Of a stretch of DNA of 64,000 bases, positions 15,562-26,043 are shown in pieces (within the stretch, counting starts at the first letter, position 1; each line of letters opens with the position of its first letter). A program made the translations under genes and the position numbers. Below the pieces are notes generated by a model that was not told where the DNA came from, ran no database searches, and saw only the letters and a list, made by a program, of their open reading frames with translations. The stretch comes from an uncultured Acidobacteriota bacterium. GTDB lineage: Bacteria > Acidobacteriota > Terriglobia > Bryobacterales > Bryobacteraceae. Location: positions 109,700 through 173,699 of the forward strand of contig CADEFT010000013.1 of the NCBI GenBank assembly GCA_902826685.1, written 5' to 3'.

Positions 15562-16878
15562 ATGCCAGATTCCAAACGCCGTCCCCGCCGCCCGAATGGG
15601 GCGAACGGAGAGACGGCTTCCGTTCCTTCCGCTCCGGTCACAACGGGCAGGTTCATCGCCTTGCTTCGCGATACCGGCGCTTCCAAAGCGCTTTCCACCA
15701 AGGGCGGCTTGAAGGTCGCCCGCGCATCCGACTTCAACGGCTCGGTGTTCGACGCCAGCAGCATGAAGGCCAACGAAGCCATTGTGCTCGAAGAAATCGG
15801 CGTGGCGATCATGACCGCCGATCCGGAGCGGGCATCGTCGCTGCGGGCTGCCGCGGCACCGGGCGGCGAGATCCTCGTCATGGAGCCGGAACGCATCGTA
15901 CAGGCGACGCAGGGTATCGAGTATTTCAGCGGTTACCGCGATGCCGTGAACTCGCTGGTGGCGAAGATGACGCTGGACCATGAGGCGCACCGCTATCCCG
16001 GCGAGGCGCGCGTCCAGATATTGGACCTGGCCGAGACCCGCTTCACGTGGGGACTGGAGGCGACGAAGGTATCGGCGTCGGCCTTCACGGGGAAGGGCGC
16101 ACGGGTGGCGATTCTCGACACCGGGCTGGACCTGAAGCATCCCGCATTCCATGGCCGTGTGACGGCGAGCGAGTCGTTTGTCAAAGGGGCCGCCACCGCT
16201 CAGGACGGCGATGGCCACGGCACTCACTGCTCGGGTACGGCCTGCGGTCCGCGCATTCCGCCCGATGGACCACGGTATGGCATCGCGTCCGGAGCCGAGT
16301 TGTTCATCGGCAAGGTTCTGGACGACGATGGGTTTGGTGGAGACGGGTCCATTCTGGCCGGTATCAACTGGGCCATTAAGAACAAGTGCCACATCATCTC
16401 GATGTCTTTGGGAGGGCCGGCCGGGCCCATCTCCGAGGTGTACGAGACTACGGCCGGGCATGCGTTGCAGGCCGGGATTCTCATCATCGCCGCGGCCGGG
16501 AACAGGAGCCGCCGCCCGGTGCAAGTCGCGCCCGTGGATCATCCGGCCAACTGTCCTTCCATCATGGCCGTGGCCGCGGTCGACCGCTCGCTCGGCGTGG
16601 CCGGATTCTCAAACGCCGGGCTCTTTCCGAACGGTGGCAAGGTTGATCTGGCCGGGCCGGGAGTGGACATTCTGTCGGCGGCGCCGATGCCCGGTGAAAC
16701 GGCGCGCATGGATGGAACCAGCATGGCCACTCCGCACGTGGCGGGGATCGCGGCGCTGTGGATCGAATCCAATCCGCAATTGAAGGGGGCGGCTCTTTGG
16801 GCCCGGATGCAACAGATGGCGCGGCCGTTGACCGCGCCTTCAGCCGATGTTGGCGCCGGCCTCGTGCAAGCGCCCTAG
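15562..16878 (+). CDS. Subtilisin-family (S8) serine protease
   Basis: 438 residues. The catalytic triad is visible: Asp in VAILDTGLDLKHP, His in DGDGHGTHCSGTACG, Ser in DGTSMATPHVAGIAALW. The oxyanion-hole Asn is in IIAAAGNRS. Residues 1-150 precede the catalytic domain and look like a pro-region rather than a Sec signal; the extreme N-terminus is basic (DSKRRPRRPNG) and no hydrophobic helix is seen, so secretion is not proven. A very strong ribosome site, AAGGAGG (15551-15557), is 4 nt before the ATG. The next gene encodes a separate I9-like domain, suggesting a protease with its inhibitor or chaperone supplied in trans. Confidence 0.9.
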   Translation: MPDSKRRPRRPNGANGETASVPSAPVTTGRFIALLRDTGASKALSTKGGLKVARASDFNGSVFDASSMKANEAIVLEEIGVAIMTADPERASSLRAAAAPGGEILVMEPERIVQATQGIEYFSGYRDAVNSLVAKMTLDHEAHRYPGEARVQILDLAETRFTWGLEATKVSASAFTGKGARVAILDTGLDLKHPAFHGRVTASESFVKGAATAQDGDGHGTHCSGTACGPRIPPDGPRYGIASGAELFIGKVLDDDGFGGDGSILAGINWAIKNKCHIISMSLGGPAGPISEVYETTAGHALQAGILIIAAAGNRSRRPVQVAPVDHPANCPSIMAVAAVDRSLGVAGFSNAGLFPNGGKVDLAGPGVDILSAAPMPGETARMDGTSMATPHVAGIAALWIESNPQLKGAALWARMQQMARPLTAPSADVGAGLVQAP

Positions 16879-16943
16879 ATCGTTTGGCGCCGCCTGCTCA
16901 TCGGCGGGCGGCGCCTTTCGAAGTTTCGTTCAGGAGGCGAGTC

Positions 16944-17168
16944 ATGGCGGTCCGCAAGACGCGCAGTCGGATCATCATCAAGCTGGACGCAGACGCACCC
17001 GTCGCCCAGATACAGGCAAAGCTCAAGGCCCTGGGCTTTGTAGCCGAGAGCTATTTGGACGCCATTGGCGTTTTGACCGGTTCGATTCCGCCGAAAGAGA
17101 CGATGGCCGCGCGGAAAATCGAAGGCGTGAGAGCGGTCGAGGAAGCGCGCCAGGTCAAGGCAACGTGA
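16944..17168 (+). CDS. Small I9-like (subtilisin propeptide-type) protein
   Basis: 74 residues from ATG 16944, with AGGAGG (16932-16937) 6 nt upstream. The sequence is a beta-alpha-beta-beta-alpha-beta pattern: RSRIIIKLDADAPVAQIQAKL, then GVLTGSIPPKETMAARKIEG, then VRAVEEARQVKA. This matches the order of an inhibitor-I9 / subtilisin propeptide domain (strand, helix, G-x-L-T-G strand, P-x-x helix, V-x-x-V-E strand). No signal peptide. It starts 65 bp after the subtilase stop. Inferred role: folding chaperone or inhibitor of the neighbouring protease acting in trans. The assignment rests on pattern only, because the family is poorly conserved. Confidence 0.65.
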   Translation: MAVRKTRSRIIIKLDADAPVAQIQAKLKALGFVAESYLDAIGVLTGSIPPKETMAARKIEGVRAVEEARQVKAT

Positions 17169-17187
17169 CGGGCGACGCGCAGTCAGG

Positions 17188-18369
17188 TCAAGGCGCCGCT
17201 TCGAATAATCCCGCCGCGCCCTGTCCCCCACCGACGCACATCGTCACCACGCCAAAGCGTCCCTTTCGCCGAGGCAGTTCGTTGGCCATGGTGCCCACCA
17301 GGCGCGCCCCGGTCATGCCGAAGGGATGTCCGATGGAAATCGATCCGCCGTTCACGTTGAGCTTTTCCGGATCGAGGCCGAGCCGGTCGCGGCAGTGGAT
17401 TACCTGCACTGCGAAGGCTTCGTTGAGCTCCCAAAGATCGATGCCGTCCACGCTCAGGCCCCTGCGGCCAAGCAGCTTTGGGACCGCGTACAACGGGCCG
17501 ATTCCCATTTCGTCGGGCTCCAGCCCCGCCACCGAGAAGCCGCGGAAAATCAGTCTGTACGGAATGCCGAGTTGATCGGCCCGGCTGCGCGACATCAGCA
17601 GGCAGGCCGCGGCGCCATCCGATAACTGAGAGGAATTGCCGGCGGTAACGCTGCCCACGCCGCTATCGGGATCGAAGTGAGGCGCCAGCTTCGATAGCGC
17701 TTCCAGCGTGGTATCCGGACGGTTGCACTCGTCGCGATCCACCACCACTTCTTCCTCGCGCACGGTTTCACCGGCCTTGTTCAGTACGGCGCGTGTGACG
17801 CGAATGGGTGCGATTTCTTCATCGAGCCACCCGGCCGCCTGCGCCGCCGCCGTGCGCTGCTGGCTCAGCAGGGAATAGCGGTCCTGTTCGTCTCGCGGCA
17901 CGCCATACCGCTTGGCGACGACTTCGGCCGTCTGTCCCATGACCATGTAGACGCCCGGAAAACGTTCCTTGACCCAACCGTCGGGCTGCGTATCGCGCTG
18001 CAGGAAGGTGATGCTTTCCACGCCACCGGCGATCGCGGCTTCGGCGCCTTCCAGGATGGCGTGCGCCGCCATCGCCGCCGCCTGCAGACCGGAGGAGCAG
18101 AAACGGTTCACGGTGGTGGCCGCGGCCGTAACGGGAAGTCCGGCCTTTAGCGCGGCGACGCGGGCGATATTGGAGCCTTGTTTGCCGCTTGGGTAGCCGC
18201 AGCCGAGGATGACGTCTTCGATCTCGCCGGGATCGAGTTTGGGAACGCGCTTCACGACCTCACGGATGCAGTGCGCCGCCAGATCCACCGGCGATGTGAG
18301 GTTAAAAGATCCACGAAACGATTTGGCAAGGGGCGTACGGGCACTGGTGACGATGACGGCTTCACGCAT
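17188..18369 (-). CDS. fadA: Acetyl-CoA C-acyltransferase (3-ketoacyl-CoA thiolase)
   Basis: 393 residues from ATG 18369. The nucleophilic Cys is in NRFCSSGLQAAAMAA near residue 90. The His is in NVNGGSISIGHPFGMTG and the second Cys in VTMCVGGGQGAAG near the C-terminus. Thiolases cleave 3-ketoacyl-CoA to acetyl-CoA in the last step of beta-oxidation. The length is standard. It starts 10 bp after the stop of the fadB-like gene, so both are in one operon. The frame extends upstream to 18555 but that stretch lies inside fadB and is not plausible protein. A second thiolase gene of the window lies at 44351. Confidence 0.92.
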   Translation of the reverse strand: MREAVIVTSARTPLAKSFRGSFNLTSPVDLAAHCIREVVKRVPKLDPGEIEDVILGCGYPSGKQGSNIARVAALKAGLPVTAAATTVNRFCSSGLQAAAMAAHAILEGAEAAIAGGVESITFLQRDTQPDGWVKERFPGVYMVMGQTAEVVAKRYGVPRDEQDRYSLLSQQRTAAAQAAGWLDEEIAPIRVTRAVLNKAGETVREEEVVVDRDECNRPDTTLEALSKLAPHFDPDSGVGSVTAGNSSQLSDGAAACLLMSRSRADQLGIPYRLIFRGFSVAGLEPDEMGIGPLYAVPKLLGRRGLSVDGIDLWELNEAFAVQVIHCRDRLGLDPEKLNVNGGSISIGHPFGMTGARLVGTMANELPRRKGRFGVVTMCVGGGQGAAGLFEAAP

Positions 18370-18379
18370 GAATTTGCGA

Positions 18380-20476
<2,097 letters not shown>

Positions 20477-20484
20477 GGCGTGGA

Positions 20485-20514
20485 GCGAAGGATTCAGTGT
20501 ATCGAATCCTTCGC
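20485..20514. promoter_or_regulatory. Perfect 11-bp inverted repeat upstream of fadB-fadA
   Basis: GCGAAGGATTC (20485-20495), 8-bp spacer, GAATCCTTCGC (20504-20514). On the minus strand the spacer holds TACACT (20496-20501), a fair -10 box 19 nt before the fadB ATG at 20476. A regulator bound here would block the promoter. Alternatively the hairpin could terminate the upstream RCC1 gene, whose stop is 13 bp away; no T-run follows the stem, which argues against an ordinary terminator. Confidence 0.6.
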
Positions 20515-20527
20515 CCGCCGCCCGGCG

Positions 20528-23500
20528 TTAACGGAAGTAGCCGTTGATGTCGACGATGACATGGGTCTGATCGGTAACGAATACGCTGACGTTGCCGTTG
20601 GTGCCCGCCGGGGCAAGTGCAGCGTTAGCTACCACGCGGCCTAGGAACGAGTTCAGCGTCGAGACCAGCGGCCTCGTTTTACCCGTCGGCCAGAGTGTGA
20701 GGTAGCTGAGCCCGCCCGTGGGCACAACCGTCACGTTGAGCGAATAGGCTCGTGCGTTCGCCGGAACGCCGCACAGCCCGGCGACGGGGAAATCCTTGGT
20801 CGTGCCGGCGTTCATGATGGGCGCCCCTTGTCCGGCGATGCGCGTGTCCGCCACGCGGCACGGCGTCACCGGTTCGAACCTCAGTTCGTTGGCTCCGCCC
20901 GGCGGGCCGAAGTATCCGTTGACGTCGAGAATGATGTCGGTGACGTGCGTCACGAACGTCGAGACCGAGCCGTTCGACCCGGCGGGAACGATGGCGGCGT
21001 TGGCGACGATGGCTCCATCGAAGGAGTTGAGCGTGGAAACCAGCGGCTGCGGCGAGCCGGTGGGGAAGATGGTCAGATAGGCGAGCGGCGCCGGAGGCAC
21101 CACCGTTACGTTCAGCGAGTAGGCCGCGGCGGCCGGCAGCCCGCAGCCGCTCGACACCAGCGGGAAGCTGCGTGTGGAACCGGCGGTTGGGGTGGGCGGG
21201 CCGAACAGGCCGATGAAGCCGGCCCCGGCGCGCGTATCGGCCACGCGGCACGGATCGACGGCATAGAACGAGTAAGAGGTAAGGGTGAGGGAATCGTCGA
21301 AGTAGCCGTTGATATCGACGATGACATCGGCGCGGTTGGTGACGTAGACGCTCACACCTCCGGCGGTGCCCGCCGGTACGATGGCCGCATTGGCGACGAT
21401 GCCGCCGTGGAAGGAATTGAGCGTGGAGACCAGCGGCTGGGTCTGACCGGTGGGCCACATGGTGAGGTAGCTCAGCGGTTCGGCCGGAACCACGGTGACG
21501 TTGAAGGAGTATGCTTTGGCGGTGACCGGGATGCCGCAGACACCGCTGGGAACGGGCAGATTGCGGATGTCGCCTCCGTTGAGCGTGGGCGGACCGAAGC
21601 TGCCCGTGAAGCCTTGGCCGATGCGTGTGTCGGCGAGGCGGCAGGGGGCGACGGGGATGAAGCGGTAGCCGGTGATCGTTCCGGTTACGGTGAAATTCCA
21701 GCTTCCCGGATCGGGTCCCGAAGAAACGCCGTTCCGGCCGATTACTTTCCAGTAGTAAGTCACTCCCGGCGTGAGCGGACCGTGATTGTAGATCGGGCCG
21801 GTTACGTTCGCCACGAAAGGAGGTGGAGAAGCCGTGCCGAAGTAAACGTCGTAAGATGCCGCACCCGAGGCCAACGTCCAACTCATGGATGCGGTGGTCG
21901 CGACACCGGTGGCGTTACTGGCCGGAACCGGAAACGTCGCGGTGCCAATGACGATGTTCGGTTGTACCGTGAATGTCAGCAAGTTTGAATTCTTGGCTCC
22001 GTCGGCCACGCCAACGAACGCCGCTCCGGCCGACGCGATATCGGTTGCCGGGATTTGAGCTCGAAGAGTCGTCGCGTTCAGCAAGACCGTGGACCGCGCG
22101 GCGCCGTTCCATTGAACGACGGATTGACTGGTGAAGTTTGCCCCCGTCACGTCGAGACTGAAAGCGGCGGATCCGGCCATCGCGGAATTGGGGGAAATGG
22201 AACTGATGGTGGGCGGCGGTGCCGAACTGGGAATTCCGATATTGCAGGGGCCTTGAATGGGAACTGTGCTGGCACTCGGAGTAGCCACGCCGAATTGACC
22301 AAGGTTGTTCGCGCCCCAGACCATCACACATCCATCGCTCCGCAGACCGAGACTATGAAGAGAACCGCCCGTGACCGCGATGATCGGGTTTAAGATGCTG
22401 CCCGACTGAACAGGGAACACCCGGTTCACGACGCTTCCGTCGCCCAACTGCCCTACGTTGTTCAGGCCCGCGGCCCAAACCGTGCCGTTGCTTCGGACAG
22501 CGAGGCTGTGATACTCGCCGGCGCCGATCGTGACGATGTCGATCAGGCGGCCCATCCGTGTGATGTGATAGCGAGAGGCCGTCTCACCGTCCCCCAACGC
22601 GCCATAGCCGTTGTAGCCGACCCCCCATACGGTTCCGTTGTTTCGCAGAACCAGCGTGTGGTAATAACCCGCGGCGATCGCCGTCGCGCCGGAAAGCCCG
22701 ATCGCTTGTACGGGGCTGGTGCGGTTGGTGATTGTTCCATCGCCGAGATTGCCCCAGGCGTTGCTTCCCCAGCCCCAAACCGTCCCGTCACTCTTCAACG
22801 CGATGCTGAAGTTTTGCCCTGCGGCGATCGCGGTGACACCGGTCAATCCGATTACCTGAACCGCCGTCGCCCGGGCTGTGGTCGATCCATCTCCCAGTTG
22901 GCCACTCCCATTCTCGCCGAACGCCCAGACCGTACCGTCGGTCTTCAACGCAAGGGTGTGATGGAGCCCCGTGGCCACCGACTGAACGCCGGTCAGTCCC
23001 GCCGCCGTTACGGGAGCAAGTTTGGCGACCGTGGTACCGTCCCCCAACCGGCCGGATCCGTTCCAGCCCCAGGCGCGAGCATTGCCGCCCGAAGTGGACG
23101 CCGCACCGTGGTAATATCCCGCGGAAATGCTGGTCGCACCCGTCAGTCCAGATACTGCCACTGGAGTGTTGCGGTCCGTCGTGGTGCCGTCTCCCAGTTC
23201 GCCTTCGCTGTTCTCACCGAAACCAACGGCGGTACCATCGGGCCTCAGTCCAAGGCTGTGCGTTTCGCGCGCGGATATGAATCGCCCGGCGGTGCTGATG
23301 GCCGGCCCCGTCCCATCGGCGGGATCCGTTGCGCAGGCCAAGGACTCCGTCGGCGTCGTGAAGTTGCCAGTGATGCCTCTGCCTAATTGAAAGCTCGAGT
23401 TATCGCCCCACGCCCAGATGGTGCCGTCCGACTGCGCGGCGATGCTATGGTTCGATCCGCCAACCACGCGCGCCACACCGGACAACCCGCTGACAACCAC

Positions 23501-25279
23501 CGGGGATAAGCGAGTGACGACCGAACCATCGCCCAATTGGCCGTCGCCGTTGAGACCAAAGGAGCGTACCGTGCCGTCGTTTAACACCGCCAGACTGTGG
23601 TACTCGCCAGCGCCCATGGAGACCACGCCCGTTAGCGTACCGGCACGCACAGCCGTCGATCGCGACGTCGTCGAGCCGTCGCCCAGAGCGCCATAGCCGT
23701 TGTACCCGAATCCCCATAGCGTGCCGTCGTTTTTGAGTACCAGCGTGTGATAGTAGCCGGAAGCGATCGCGGTAACGCCCGAAAGAGCCGTCGCTTGTAC
23801 CGGGCTTTGCTTCGAAGTTGTGGTGCCATCTCCTAGATTGCCCCACGTGTTGGCGCCCCATCCCCAAACCGTGCCGTCGGATTTCAGCGCGATGCTGTAG
23901 CTCTGTCCCGCGGACACGGCGATCACGTTACTCAAATTGATCACCTGAACGGGGCTCCGGCGCTCGGTAAACGAACCATCGCCCAGCTGGCCGTGCCCAT
24001 TGGAGCCAAAAGTCCATACCGTGCCATCGTTCTTCAACACTACTGTGTGGCTGGTGCCTGTCGCTACCGCGACGGCTCCGGTAAAGCCGCTGACCGGAAA
24101 CGGAGTCACATGCTGCAACGTGGTTCCATCGCCAAGCCGGCCACTTCCGTTCCAGCCCCAGGTGTAAAGTGCGCCACCGCTGGTGACGGCGGCGCTGTGG
24201 TACTGGGAGGTCGAGATCGAAACCAGAGACGAAAGAAAGGCCGTGGGTACGGGGGAATTCCGATCGGTAGCCGTTCCATCGCCAAGCTGGCCCTCCGAGT
24301 TCTCGCCGAACGCGCACGCCTTCCCAGCCTGGACGTATAGACTGTGCTTGTCATAGGCCGTAATCAACGGCGACGAGGAAAGGAACCGGTGACCGAGGAA
24401 GTCCGCGGCGGTGGCGGACTTTGCGGACTCAGCCGGATCCGCGGCGTGTTTTTCATCGTCGGCCGGCGCGGTCGAGGCGTCCTTCTCCTCGGAAGCGAGA
24501 AGCGCTACCGCCCATCCGGCGGCGACTTCCTTTGCCACGCCAGAAAAAGAAAAAGATTCGGCGCCCACGCGCAACTCGCCGGGACCGGCACCAAGCGTAT
24601 AACCGCGCCATGTGGCGGGCGACGCCGTCTCCCGCAACAACTCTTGCGCCACCGCCGCGTCTGGATCGGCGGGGCTCACATCCTGCATGAGACCGGCTTC
24701 CCGCCATTGCCAAATTCGGCCTGAGACATCCGAGCCGTATCGTGCCGGGCCCTTGGCGGCAATGGCCGTCGCGCCCCACAATCCCGTGACCTGTTCCGGC
24801 AGCAGCGACTTGCCGAAAGACCAGACGGTGCCATCGGCCCGCAAGGCGAGAACGAAGTCGTCGCCAGCGGCGATGCGCAGCACGTCCCACAGACCCGGGA
24901 CCGGTGCCGCGGCCGAGCGTCCCCAGCCTGCCACCCAGACGGTGCCATCGCTTTTGAGCGCGGCAGAATGGGCGCTGCCCGCGCCGATCGCTGTAATGCC
25001 GGACAGGCCCACGATTTCCGCCCATTCCGTACGGACCTCCAACTGGCTGGACCCGAGTTGACCGGCGCGGTTATCGCCCCAAGCCATTACTCTTCCCCGG
25101 GCCGTCAGCGCCAGCACGTGCCCGCCCGATTCGGGCAGGGCAAGCTTCCGCGCGCCAGGCACCGAGCCAATCGCGTTCAGTCCGGAACCGGGTCCGGAGG
25201 TTCGTTGTAACAAATAAATGTTCTCGGCGCTCATGGCGCTAAACGGAATCGCGGCTAGCGCCGCCAGTAACTTGCTCAC
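20528..25279 (-). CDS. Giant secreted RCC1-repeat protein with IPT/TIG and triplicated C-terminal domain
   Basis: 1583 residues from GTG 25279, which has GGAGAT 8 nt upstream and opens a good signal peptide (SKLLAALAAIPFSAMSA). A GTG at 25303 would add eight residues. The body is RCC1 beta-propeller repeats (pattern HSLALKSDGTVWxWGxNxxGQLGDGT). They form one degenerate N-terminal propeller (to about residue 240) and two well-conserved propellers that match each other blade by blade. These are followed by an IPT/TIG-like Ig domain (TISSISPNSAMAGSAAFSLD), a fibronectin-type III-like segment (YYWKVIGRNGVSSG), and three copies of a domain of about 122 residues that begins PCRLADTR and ends VDINGYF. 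The inferred role is a cell-surface binding or adhesion protein. The C-terminal repeats occur in other acidobacterial surface proteins as far as I recall. Confidence 0.85.
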   Translation of the reverse strand: MSKLLAALAAIPFSAMSAENIYLLQRTSGPGSGLNAIGSVPGARKLALPESGGHVLALTARGRVMAWGDNRAGQLGSSQLEVRTEWAEIVGLSGITAIGAGSAHSAALKSDGTVWVAGWGRSAAAPVPGLWDVLRIAAGDDFVLALRADGTVWSFGKSLLPEQVTGLWGATAIAAKGPARYGSDVSGRIWQWREAGLMQDVSPADPDAAVAQELLRETASPATWRGYTLGAGPGELRVGAESFSFSGVAKEVAAGWAVALLASEEKDASTAPADDEKHAADPAESAKSATAADFLGHRFLSSSPLITAYDKHSLYVQAGKACAFGENSEGQLGDGTATDRNSPVPTAFLSSLVSISTSQYHSAAVTSGGALYTWGWNGSGRLGDGTTLQHVTPFPVSGFTGAVAVATGTSHTVVLKNDGTVWTFGSNGHGQLGDGSFTERRSPVQVINLSNVIAVSAGQSYSIALKSDGTVWGWGANTWGNLGDGTTTSKQSPVQATALSGVTAIASGYYHTLVLKNDGTLWGFGYNGYGALGDGSTTSRSTAVRAGTLTGVVSMGAGEYHSLAVLNDGTVRSFGLNGDGQLGDGSVVTRLSPVVVSGLSGVARVVGGSNHSIAAQSDGTIWAWGDNSSFQLGRGITGNFTTPTESLACATDPADGTGPAISTAGRFISARETHSLGLRPDGTAVGFGENSEGELGDGTTTDRNTPVAVSGLTGATSISAGYYHGAASTSGGNARAWGWNGSGRLGDGTTVAKLAPVTAAGLTGVQSVATGLHHTLALKTDGTVWAFGENGSGQLGDGSTTARATAVQVIGLTGVTAIAAGQNFSIALKSDGTVWGWGSNAWGNLGDGTITNRTSPVQAIGLSGATAIAAGYYHTLVLRNNGTVWGVGYNGYGALGDGETASRYHITRMGRLIDIVTIGAGEYHSLAVRSNGTVWAAGLNNVGQLGDGSVVNRVFPVQSGSILNPIIAVTGGSLHSLGLRSDGCVMVWGANNLGQFGVATPSASTVPIQGPCNIGIPSSAPPPTISSISPNSAMAGSAAFSLDVTGANFTSQSVVQWNGAARSTVLLNATTLRAQIPATDIASAGAAFVGVADGAKNSNLLTFTVQPNIVIGTATFPVPASNATGVATTASMSWTLASGAASYDVYFGTASPPPFVANVTGPIYNHGPLTPGVTYYWKVIGRNGVSSGPDPGSWNFTVTGTITGYRFIPVAPCRLADTRIGQGFTGSFGPPTLNGGDIRNLPVPSGVCGIPVTAKAYSFNVTVVPAEPLSYLTMWPTGQTQPLVSTLNSFHGGIVANAAIVPAGTAGGVSVYVTNRADVIVDINGYFDDSLTLTSYSFYAVDPCRVADTRAGAGFIGLFGPPTPTAGSTRSFPLVSSGCGLPAAAAYSLNVTVVPPAPLAYLTIFPTGSPQPLVSTLNSFDGAIVANAAIVPAGSNGSVSTFVTHVTDIILDVNGYFGPPGGANELRFEPVTPCRVADTRIAGQGAPIMNAGTTKDFPVAGLCGVPANARAYSLNVTVVPTGGLSYLTLWPTGKTRPLVSTLNSFLGRVVANAALAPAGTNGNVSVFVTDQTHVIVDINGYFR
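20531..21672 (-). repeat. Three tandem copies of a C-terminal surface-protein domain
   Basis: Unit 1 about 21299-21672, unit 2 about 20909-21280, unit 3 about 20531-20892. Each carries PCR-[LV]-ADTR near the start, SFNVTVVP or SLNVTVVP, P-LVSTLNSF, NAA-[IL]-x-PAG, V-x-V-[FY]-VT and ends D-[IV]-NGYF. The conserved Cys pairs (PCR and GVCG/SGCG/GLCG) suggest one disulfide per unit. Confidence 0.75.
22260..24350 (-). repeat. En-bloc duplicated RCC1 propeller
   Basis: Propeller A, about 23350-24350, and propeller B, about 22260-23290. Corresponding blades share unusual signatures in the same order: GENSEG, WGWNGSGRLGDGTT, then NGHGQ/NGSGQ, NTWGNLGDGT/NAWGNLGDGT, YNGYGALGDG, GLNGDGQLGDGSVV/GLNNVGQLGDGSVV. 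This order conservation shows duplication of a whole propeller rather than of single blades. Confidence 0.75.
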
Positions 25280-25290
25280 GGCAATATCTC

Positions 25291-25905
25291 CTATCTCCGC
25301 CACCGGCCTTCAAACTTTGCGGTCCGTAATACGAAGTCGTTCCCGGTGTTGCAACTTCCAATCACGGCATAACCGCCGGCCGGACAAGTGAGGCTCGCCG
25401 TACCCCGGTAGGAAACACTGAGTGTAGTGGGAAGCGTCACGACTACCGCGGCGCGGCCGGCGTCTGGCGGCAGGGCTGCCCACTCGGCTCCGGCCGGCCG
25501 GAAACATGATTGAGAAGACAAGGCAGTGGCCGACCGTCCCCAGGTAATTGCCAGGTCAGCCCGTTCCTGGAGTGGCAGCAACGCGACCGACTCCAGGCGT
25601 TCTTCGCAAAGCCCCGCAGCAGCGCGAACCGCCAATTGAATTTTTCCATTGGCACCCAAACGCGCGCTTAGAGGACCGATCACGATCAACTCGGTATCGT
25701 AGGCCGTTGGCCGGAAGCGCAGTTCGATCGTGCCCTCGTCCTCTAGCCTGGTGTTGAGCGCAAGTCTGCGGCCCACAGGTTCCTGGCCTTCGGCACGCTC
25801 GAAAACCAACGTGCGCCCTCTGTCCGGCTCCAACGAGCTTTGCGCGGCAAGCGGCAGGCAACTCCATGCGAGCGTCATGACCGCTCTCAGGAAAGTACGG
25901 TTCAC
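25291..25905 (-). CDS. Secreted protein of unknown function, partner of the RCC1 gene
   Basis: 204 residues from GTG 25905, preceded by AGGAA. The signal peptide is TFLRAVMTLAWSCLPLAAQ. The mature part is strand-rich (DEGTIELRFRPTAYDTELIV, then GANGKIQLAVRAA), which resembles a LamG/concanavalin-like jelly roll; this is a weak similarity. Four cysteines (GLCEE, SCFRP, LTCPAG, GSCNTG) suggest disulfides. The gene ends 11 bp before the RCC1 gene, so both are likely one transcript and both are exported. An ATG at 25962 would extend it by 19 residues without a better ribosome site. Confidence 0.6.
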   Translation of the reverse strand: MNRTFLRAVMTLAWSCLPLAAQSSLEPDRGRTLVFERAEGQEPVGRRLALNTRLEDEGTIELRFRPTAYDTELIVIGPLSARLGANGKIQLAVRAAAGLCEERLESVALLPLQERADLAITWGRSATALSSQSCFRPAGAEWAALPPDAGRAAVVVTLPTTLSVSYRGTASLTCPAGGYAVIGSCNTGNDFVLRTAKFEGRWRR

Positions 25906-26043
25906 TCGGATTCCTAGTCCTCTCGCTGAAACAATACGCAAAAGCCCTACGAAAACTTTCATGCGGGAGGAATGATAAGATCTAAAAACACCCGAACCTT
26001 GCCGTTTACCAAAACTATGCGTTGAAGATGAGGTACGGCTGTC

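Noticed and set aside
22260..24350. CRISPR-like spaced repeats in the RCC1 gene
   Set aside because: The repeats keep reading frame and amino-acid pattern and differ in length and third bases, as propeller repeats do; there are no spacers or leader.
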